Part shown: positions 55,524 to 64,000 of the stretch, piece by piece | Position numbering within the stretch: the first letter of the stretch is position 1 | Layout of the letters: each line of letters opens with the position of its first letter | NCBI RefSeq assembly: GCF_004336805.1 | Contig: NZ_SJXM01000007.1 | Span: forward strand, 93,043-157,042 | DNA: 64,000 nt | Direction of reading: 5' to 3' | DNA from: Aeromicrobium sp. IC_218 | GTDB taxonomy: Bacteria > Actinomycetota > Actinomycetes > Propionibacteriales > Nocardioidaceae | Translations under genes and position numbers: made by a program | Notes under the pieces: model-generated | The model's input: the letters and a program-made list of their open reading frames with translations, nothing else | Told to the model about the DNA's origin: nothing | Databases searched by the model: none

Positions 55524-56165
55524 TCAGGGGGCGAGACGCACCCGGTCCCAGCCGCCGTCGCCGGGGGTGAAGACGAGCCGGTCGTGCAGCCGGCTCTCGC
55601 GGCCCTGCCAGAACTCGACCCGCTCCAGGGCGATGCGGTAGCCGCCCCAGTCGCCGGGCCGCGGCACCTCGCGACCCTCGAACGTCCGCTCGGCGTCGGC
55701 GACGAGGCGCTCGAGCTCGTCGCGTCCGGCCAGGACGTGCGACTGCGGCGAGGCGACCGCGCCGACCTGGGCGCCGCGAGGGCGGGAGGCGAAGTAGGCG
55801 TCCGAGGCCTCCGCCTCGAGCCGCTCGACCCGGCCCTCGATGCGCACCTGGCGCTGGAGCGGGTGCCAGAGCATGACGGCGGCGGCCCGCGGGTTGCGCT
55901 CGAGCTCCTCGCCCTTGCGGGAGGTGTAGCGGGTGAAGAACACCGCGCCCCGCTCGTCGAAGTCCTTGAGCAGCACGACGCGGGCCGAGGGGACGCCGTC
56001 GGGCGTGGCCGTCGCGACGGACATCGCGTTGGGCTCGGGCACGCCCGCGGTCATCGCCTCGTCCAGCCATCGCTGGAACAGCGCGACGGGGTCGTCCCCG
56101 GCGGCGTGCTCGTCGAGTCCCTCGCGGGCGTACTCGGTGCGCATCTGCGCGAGCCTGAGATCCAC
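55524..56165 (-). CDS. pdxH: Pyridoxamine 5'-phosphate oxidase
   Basis: 213 residues from GTG at 56165. FMN enzyme giving pyridoxal 5'-phosphate. Family sequence is continuous: DDPVALFQRWLDEAMTAGVPEPNAMSVATATPDGVPSARVVLLKDFDERGAVFFTRYTSRKGEELERNPRAAAVMLWHPLQRQVRIEGRVERL, then FASRPRGAQVGAVASPQS and GYRIALERVEFWQGRESRLHDRLVF with the conserved R/H active residues. It ends 122 bp before the protease gene and its start is divergent from citrate synthase 38 bp away. Confidence 0.95.
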   Translation of the reverse strand: MDLRLAQMRTEYAREGLDEHAAGDDPVALFQRWLDEAMTAGVPEPNAMSVATATPDGVPSARVVLLKDFDERGAVFFTRYTSRKGEELERNPRAAAVMLWHPLQRQVRIEGRVERLEAEASDAYFASRPRGAQVGAVASPQSHVLAGRDELERLVADAERTFEGREVPRPGDWGGYRIALERVEFWQGRESRLHDRLVFTPGDGGWDRVRLAP

Positions 56166-56202
56166 GGGGACACGGTACGACCGGGCAGGGCATGATGAGC
56201 CC

Positions 56203-57309
56203 ATGACTGAAGTCCACCACGGCCTCGAGGGCGTGATCGCGTTCGAGAGCGAGATCGCCGAGCCCGACAAGGAAGGGTCTGCGCTGCGCTACCGCGGCGT
56301 CGACATCGACGACCTCGTCGGCCGCGTGCCGTTCGAGAAGATCTGGGGCCTGCTGGTCGACGGCGCCTACGAGCCCGGCCTGCCGCCCGCGGAGCCGTTC
56401 CCCATCCCCGTGCACTCGGGTGACATCCGCGCCGACGTGCAGAGCGCCATCGCGCTGACCGCGCCCGCATGGGGCATGAAGCAGCTGTACGACATCTCCG
56501 ACGATCAGGCCCGCGACGACCTCGCCCGCACCGCCGTGATGGTGCTGTCGTACGTCGCCCAGGCCGCGCGCGGCGTGGGCCAGCCGTTCGTGCCGCAGAG
56601 CGAGATCGACAAGTGCTCGACGATCACCGAGCGCTTCCTGACCCGCTGGCGCGGCGAGGTGAACCCCGACCACGTCAAGGCGATCGACGCCTACTGGGTC
56701 TCGGCCGCCGAGCACGGCATGAACGCCTCGACGTTCACCGCCCGCGTCATCGCCTCCACCGGCGCGGACGCCGCGGCGGCCCTGTCGGGTGCCGTCGGCG
56801 CCATGTCCGGCCCGCTGCACGGCGGCGCCCCGGCGCGCGTGCTGACCATGATCGAGGAGGTCGAGCAGCTCGGCGACGCCCGCGCGTACGTCAAGAAGCT
56901 GCTCGACGGCGGCGAGCGCCTCATGGGCTTCGGCCACCGCGTCTACCGCGCCGAGGACCCCCGCGCCCGCACCCTGCGCCGCACGGCCAAGGAGCTCAAC
57001 GCCCCGCGGGCCGAGGTCGCCGAGGCGCTCGAGCAGGCCGCCCTGGCCGAGCTGCGCGAGCGCCGTCCCGACCGCGTGCTGGAGACGAACGTGGAGTTCT
57101 GGGCGGCCATCGTCCTGGACTACGCGCAGATCCCGCCGCACATGTTCACGGCGATGTTCACCTCCGCCCGCACCGCCGGCTGGAGCGCGCACATCCTGGA
57201 GCAGAAGCGCACCGGACGCCTCATCCGTCCGTCGGCCGTCTACACCGGTCCCGCCTCGCGCGCGGCCGACGAGGTCGAGGGCTGGAACCCGGACTGGGCG
57301 CACGCCTGA
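56203..57309 (+). CDS. citA: Citrate synthase (CitA-type)
   Basis: 368 residues. Condenses acetyl-CoA and oxaloacetate. The short form of Gram-positive citrate/2-methylcitrate synthases: GLEGVIAFESEIAEPDKEGSALRYRGVDIDDLV, catalytic His in SGPLHGGAPARVLTMIEE, second His in ERLMGFGHRVYRAEDPRARTLRRTAKEL and Asp in SVxLDxxTA-equivalent VEFWAAIVLDYAQIPPHMFTAMFTSARTAGWSAHILEQK. As the methylmalonyl-CoA mutase operon is next door, 2-methylcitrate activity is possible, but the genes of the methylcitrate cycle are absent. Ends in a palindromic terminator. Confidence 0.93.
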   Translation: MTEVHHGLEGVIAFESEIAEPDKEGSALRYRGVDIDDLVGRVPFEKIWGLLVDGAYEPGLPPAEPFPIPVHSGDIRADVQSAIALTAPAWGMKQLYDISDDQARDDLARTAVMVLSYVAQAARGVGQPFVPQSEIDKCSTITERFLTRWRGEVNPDHVKAIDAYWVSAAEHGMNASTFTARVIASTGADAAAALSGAVGAMSGPLHGGAPARVLTMIEEVEQLGDARAYVKKLLDGGERLMGFGHRVYRAEDPRARTLRRTAKELNAPRAEVAEALEQAALAELRERRPDRVLETNVEFWAAIVLDYAQIPPHMFTAMFTSARTAGWSAHILEQKRTGRLIRPSAVYTGPASRAADEVEGWNPDWAHA

Positions 57310-57313
57310 CCCG

Positions 57314-57373
57314 CTGAGCCACGACGGCCCCGGACCCGCGAGGGTGCCGGGGCCGTCGTGCGTCCGGGCTCAG
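57314..57373. terminator. Bidirectional terminator, related to the 29045 family
   Basis: 13-bp perfect stem ACGACGGCCCCGG (57321-57333) with 57347-57359, plus outer CTGAGCC/GGCTCAG arms at 57314-57320 and 57367-57373. The core ACGACGGCCC is also that of the duplicated terminators at 29045 and 30741. Confidence 0.85.
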
Positions 57374-57377
57374 GGAG

Positions 57378-58358
57378 CTACGCGTCCCAGGCGGCGAGGA
57401 TGCGGTCGGCCGCGGTGGCCGCCGGCATGCGTCCGGCCAGCACCTCGGCCCGCACCTCGTCGCGGACCCGAGCCACCTCGGGGTCGTTGGCGAGCCGCTG
57501 CTCGAGCTCGTCGCGCACCAGCGCCCAGGCGAAGTCCAGCTGCTGCTGCGCCCGCTTGTCGCGCAGCCCGGCGATGCCGAGGAACTCGCGGTGGCGCAGC
57601 ACGCGCTGCCAGACGGTGTCGATGTCGGTGCCCTCGACCGCCGAGCAGGTGAGCACCGGCGGCACCCAGCCCTGGCCACCGGCGTGGACGAGCCGCAGCG
57701 CGCCGGACAGCTCCTTGGCCGCGGCTCGCGCCTCGGTGACACGCTCGCCGTCGGCCTTGTTGACCGCGATGACGTCGGCGATCTCCAGGATGCCCTTCTT
57801 GATGCCCTGCAGCTGGTCGCCGGTGCGCGCGATGGTGAGGAACAGGAAGCTGTCGACCATCCCGGCGACCGTGATCTCGGACTGGCCCACGCCCACGGTC
57901 TCGACCAGCACCGCGTCGTAGCCGGCGGCCTCGAGCACGGTGATCGCCTGGGCCGTGGCCCGGGCGACGCCGCCGAGCGTCCCGGCGGTCGGGGACGGGC
58001 GGATGTACGCCTGCGAGTGCGCGGACAGACGGGCCATGCGGGTCTTGTCGCCAAGCACCGAGCCGCCGGTGCGGACGCTCGACGGGTCGACCGCGAGCAC
58101 GCCGACCTTCTGGCCCCGCTCGACCAGGTGCATGCCGAGCGCCTCGATGAACGTCGACTTGCCCACGCCGGGCACGCCGGAGATGCCGACCCGCACCGCT
58201 CCCCCGGCGTCCGGCGTCAGGTCGGCGAGCAGGTCGCGGGCCAGGGCCCGGTGGTCGGCCCGGCGCGACTCAACGAGCGTGATCGCGCGCGACACCGCCG
58301 CCCGCTGGCCGGCACGGACGCCCGCGGCGAGCTCGGCGACGTCGATCGTCCGGGGCAC
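57378..58358 (-). CDS. meaB: Methylmalonyl-CoA mutase-associated GTPase MeaB
   Basis: 326 residues from GTG. G3E-family P-loop GTPase that loads and protects the B12 cofactor of methylmalonyl-CoA mutase. Motifs: VGISGVPGVGKSTFIEAL (P loop, residues 57-72), VLAVDPSSVRTGGSVLGDKTRM (switch), VLVETVGVGQSEITVAGMVDSFLF (Walker B), VIAVNKADG (NKxD) and TCSAVEGTDID. It is the last gene of the mutA-mutB-meaB operon, only 4 bp after mutB. Confidence 0.95.
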   Translation of the reverse strand: MPRTIDVAELAAGVRAGQRAAVSRAITLVESRRADHRALARDLLADLTPDAGGAVRVGISGVPGVGKSTFIEALGMHLVERGQKVGVLAVDPSSVRTGGSVLGDKTRMARLSAHSQAYIRPSPTAGTLGGVARATAQAITVLEAAGYDAVLVETVGVGQSEITVAGMVDSFLFLTIARTGDQLQGIKKGILEIADVIAVNKADGERVTEARAAAKELSGALRLVHAGGQGWVPPVLTCSAVEGTDIDTVWQRVLRHREFLGIAGLRDKRAQQQLDFAWALVRDELEQRLANDPEVARVRDEVRAEVLAGRMPAATAADRILAAWDA

Positions 58359-58362
58359 GGGC

Positions 58363-60542
<2,180 letters not shown>

Positions 60543-60546
<4 letters not shown>

Positions 60547-62384
60547 GCGAGTGCCTCTCGGGTGCGGCGCAGGAACGCCAGGGCGTCGAGCCCGGCGGCG
60601 GCGGAGTCGTCCAGCTCGGCCTCGACGGCGGCGGGCTTGCCGGCCAGGACGACGCGGGTCGCGCCGGCCTCGCGGAGCGCGGCGACCAGGTCGGCGCCCC
60701 ACTCCCCGTACGCGGCGTCGGTGCCGGCCAGCACGGCGACCGGCGGGCGTCCGGCCTCGGCGTAGGCCCCGACCACCGCCTCGGCTCCGTCGGTGGCGCC
60801 GGCCACGATGACGTCGATGCCGCCGGCCGCCAGCAGGTTGCTGGCGAACGTCGCGCGAGCGGTGTGCTGGGCGATGGGCCCCATGGTGGCCAGGAAGACC
60901 GGCTGGCCGACCGGCTCGTCGCGCATCTGCTCGAACTCGGCGGCGTACCGGTGCGGCTGCGGCCGGGTGGACGCCGAGGGGCGCCGCTCGGGCAGCTCCT
61001 CGCGCAGGTTCGGGAACTCGCTGACGCCGGTGATCGGACGCTTGCGGCGGGCCACCAGCAGCGCCCGGTCCGAGACCGTCGTGCCGATGCGCTCGCGCAG
61101 CAGGTCGAGCGCGACCGGCACGCCGCCGGCGGCCTCGAGCTCGCCGAACAGGTCCCAGGCCGCGCGGGCCAGGTCGTCGGTCAGCTTCTCGATCGCGTAC
61201 GACCCGCCGGCCGGGTCGGTCACCGCGCCGACGTGGGACTCCTCGATCAGCAGGCTGGACGTGTTGCGGGCGATGCGGCGGCTGAACGGCTCGGGCAGGC
61301 CCAGCCGCTCGTCGAACGGCAGGACGGTCACCGACTCCGCGCCACCGACGCCCGCCGCGAAGGCGGCGACCGTGGTGCGCAGCATGTTCACGTAGGGGTC
61401 GTACTTCGTCATCATCGGCCGCGACGTGACCGCGTGCTGCAGCATGCCGCGGTGCGCCTCGGCGATGCCGCTGAGCTCGGCCACACGCGCCCACAGCCGG
61501 CGGGCCGCGCGGAGCTTCGCGATGGTGAGCAGCTGCTCGTCGGTGGCGGCCAGGCGGAACTCCAGCAGCCCGGCGGCGGTGTCGGCGTCGTGCCCGGTCG
61601 TCGAGTCCGCGTCGGTGAGCAGACGCAGGTAGGCGACACCGGCGGCCAGCACGTAGGCCAGCTCCTGGACGTCCGACGCCCCCAGGTCGTGCGCGGCGGT
61701 GCCGTCGACGGCGATCGCGCGCACCCCGGCGCGCACGGCCAGCGAGGCGACCTCGTCCACGACGTCCAGCTCGGTCACGCCGTGACTGCGCAGCCGGTTC
61801 CCGATCGGGTCGGCGCCGAGCGACGTGCCGGCGGCCGCCTGCACGCCTTTGTCCGCGAGCACCGACACGAGTGCCTGGGCGGCGTCGACCGGCGCGGTGG
61901 GCGCGTCCAGCACCACGGGCGCGAGGTCGAGGAAGACCGGCTCGAGCACCTGCGCCAGGTCGCTCGGGGCGATCTCGCCGTCGCCGACCTGCAGCCACAG
62001 CGAGGTCACGCCGTTCTCGAGGTCGGTCACCACGTGCTCGGTCGTGGTGCGGGCATCGGGATCGGCGAAGCAGGCCCGGACGTCCCACGCGTCCTCGGGC
62101 GCCTTGACCCTCGCGCCGCGGGTGTAGGGCGCCTGGCCCGGCAGGCCCGGGTCGCCGAGGCGCTGGACGAGGTCGGCGGTCCCCAGCGGCGTCACGGCGA
62201 TGCCGTCGAGCGTGGTGGTCGCGAGCCGGCCCCACACGTCCGCGTCCGGGGCGTCGTCCCCGAGGCGACCGGACTTGCGCAGCACCGCGGCCGTGGCCTT
62301 CTCCCACTCCTCGCGAGTGTGCTGGGCGCCCTCGGCGAGCGGGATCTCCAGGGCGTCGGCGTCGACGGGGGGTTCGGGGACCAT
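60543..62384 (-). CDS. mutA: Methylmalonyl-CoA mutase, small subunit
   Basis: 613 residues. Forms the heterodimer with MutB; the active site and B12 residues are degenerate here: the C-terminal region ([43 protein letters not shown]) replaces the B12-binding DGHDRG and lacks the His ligand. The barrel motifs [65 protein letters not shown] are retained. First gene of the minus-strand operon; the mutase products feed the TCA cycle. Confidence 0.95.
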
Positions 62385-62423
62385 AGCGGCATCGTACGGA
62401 GCGTCCCGCGGGTCGGCATGTGA

Positions 62424-63566
<1,143 letters not shown>

Positions 63567-63583
63567 CCCCGCCCGACAACGAC

Positions 63584-63621
63584 GAGAAGGGCCCACCACG
63601 GTGTCGTGGTGGGCCCTTCTC
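63584..63621. terminator. Terminator after serC
   Basis: A 17-bp perfect stem (63584-63600 with 63605-63621, arm starting GAGAAGGGCCC) and GTGT loop, 17 bp past the serC stop and facing the rRNA operon end. Confidence 0.85.
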
Positions 63622-63657
63622 ATGCGTGGGCGCGACATGCGTGCCCGTGAAATGGCT

Positions 63658-63691
63658 GCGAGGCCGCCCCGGTGTGTTGGGGCGGCCTCGC
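63658..63691 (-). terminator. rRNA operon terminator
   Basis: A 13-bp perfect stem GCGAGGCCGCCCC (63658-63670) with 63679-63691, just beyond the 3' end of 5S rRNA on the minus strand; only a short U-rich stretch follows. Confidence 0.75.
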
Positions 63692-63704
63692 GCACTAGAA
63701 ATTG

Positions 63705-63822
63705 TCCGGCGACGTCCTACTCTCCCACCCCCTCCCGGGGGCAGTACCATCGGCGCTGAGAGGCTTAACTTCCGGGTTCGGAATGTTACCGGGTGTTTCC
63801 CTCTCGCCATGGTCGCCGAAAC
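63705..63822 (-). rRNA. rrf: 5S ribosomal RNA
   Basis: About 118 nt. Read on the minus strand it begins GTTTCGGCGACCATGGCG and contains CATTCCGAACCCGGAAG, the loop C region and GTACTGCC with GTGGGAGAGTAGGACGTC near the end, all diagnostic of actinobacterial 5S. Ends are placed by comparison and could be off by 1-3 nt. Confidence 0.95.
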
Positions 63823-63928
63823 TCTATGGAGATATCAAAACCATTCACCAACACACCGGGGTGTGTGGTGGGTGGTTCCCGTTCGTATCTCGGGAACCTC
63901 ACAGTGGACGCGCAGATCGTTGTAGGTA
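63823..63928 (-). other. 23S-5S internal transcribed spacer
   Basis: 106-nt spacer with two hairpin-forming stretches (CACCAACACACC/GGTGTGTGGTG around 63848-63873 and GTTCCC/GGGAAC around 63877-63897) likely to serve RNase III processing of the precursor. Confidence 0.65.
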
Positions 63929-64000
63929 ACAAGCCCTCGGCCTATTAGTACCGGTCGGCTACACACATTGCTGTGCTTCCACCTCCGGCCTATCAACCCA
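63929..64000 (-). rRNA. rrl: 23S ribosomal RNA, 3' end (partial)
   Basis: The minus strand reads GGTTGATAGGCCGGAGGTGG, then CACAGCAATGTGTG and ACTAATAGGCCGAGGGCTTG, the end of domain VI of actinobacterial 23S rRNA. The gene continues beyond the window; the 3' terminus is approximate. Confidence 0.95.

Noticed and set aside
55497..56195. Plus-strand 232-codon frame antisense to pdxH, preceded by TTGACT and TTATTT
   Set aside because: The -35/-10-like pair with 16-bp spacing at 55460-55495 is interesting, but the frame has no domain and lies exactly opposite pdxH; at most it would give an antisense RNA.

Overview
The window is chromosomal DNA from a very high-GC actinobacterium. Its gene set and order (SepX/GlpR next to the mog-moaC-moeA genes, then UTP-glucose uridylyltransferase, 5-FCL, CorC pair, FmdB, SAF protein and MscL; IdeR; SARP regulator; two-subunit methylmalonyl-CoA mutase; actinobacterial SerC) suggest Nocardioidaceae, something like Aeromicrobium or Nocardioides. 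The family-level call is inference. I see no insertion sequence, integrase, prophage or CRISPR array; this is ordinary core and accessory chromosome. There is no gene-free stretch longer than 300 bases.

Layout. 1-2.2 kb: end of a sigma-factor gene, its membrane partner and a YbdK-type carboxylate-amine ligase. 2.3-4 kb: small hypothetical gene, cupin, tRNA-Ala(CGC), EamA transporter. 4-13.9 kb: the conserved block sepX, GNAT, mog, moaC, moeA, UGPase and, diverging, 5-FCL; then two CorC/HlyC proteins, fmdB, SAF protein, mscL. 13.9-19.1 kb: minus-strand run with a 59-aa protein, epimerase, HAD phosphatase, lipoprotein esterase and GH31 glycosidase. 19.2-24.4 kb: polyprenol-phosphate mannose synthase, tRNA-Arg(CCT), aldo/keto reductase, a LysR/racemase divergent pair and a secreted Ig-like-repeat protein.

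24.5-29 kb: a large AfsR-type SARP-ATPase-TPR regulator followed by a 58-aa peptide gene, a lipoprotein and a small LuxR-type regulator. The peptide and LuxR promoters share a phased repeat arrangement, and this is the best candidate here for an undescribed regulatory module. 29.1-35.7 kb: TetR/aldo-keto reductase cassette bracketed by two identical 46-nt terminators, an orphan chemoreceptor, a DUF421 membrane protein, GNAT, and a TetR/proline dehydrogenase pair with a nested-palindrome operator.

35.7-44.9 kb: a tightly packed minus-strand catabolic operon (methylmalonate-semialdehyde dehydrogenase, class III aminotransferase, PuuB-like FAD oxidase, cupin, aminobutyraldehyde dehydrogenase, putrescine-oxidase-like amine oxidase) under a divergent PucR regulator. 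It probably degrades polyamines through GABA and/or beta-alanine. 45-57.3 kb: LLM oxidoreductase, topoisomerase IB, a fatty-acid methyltransferase/DUF1295 pair, IdeR, photolyase, a hotdog protein, DedA, TspO, secreted trypsin-like protease, PdxH and citrate synthase. 57.4-62.4 kb: mutA-mutB-meaB, the methylmalonyl-CoA mutase operon, which joins propionate and branched-chain carbon to the TCA cycle. 62.5-64 kb: serC, then the 3' end of an rRNA operon (5S and the 23S tail) on the minus strand.

A recurring feature is a TANNNT -10 element 6-9 nt before a start codon, which points to many leaderless mRNAs. Most convergent gene ends carry long perfect hairpins.
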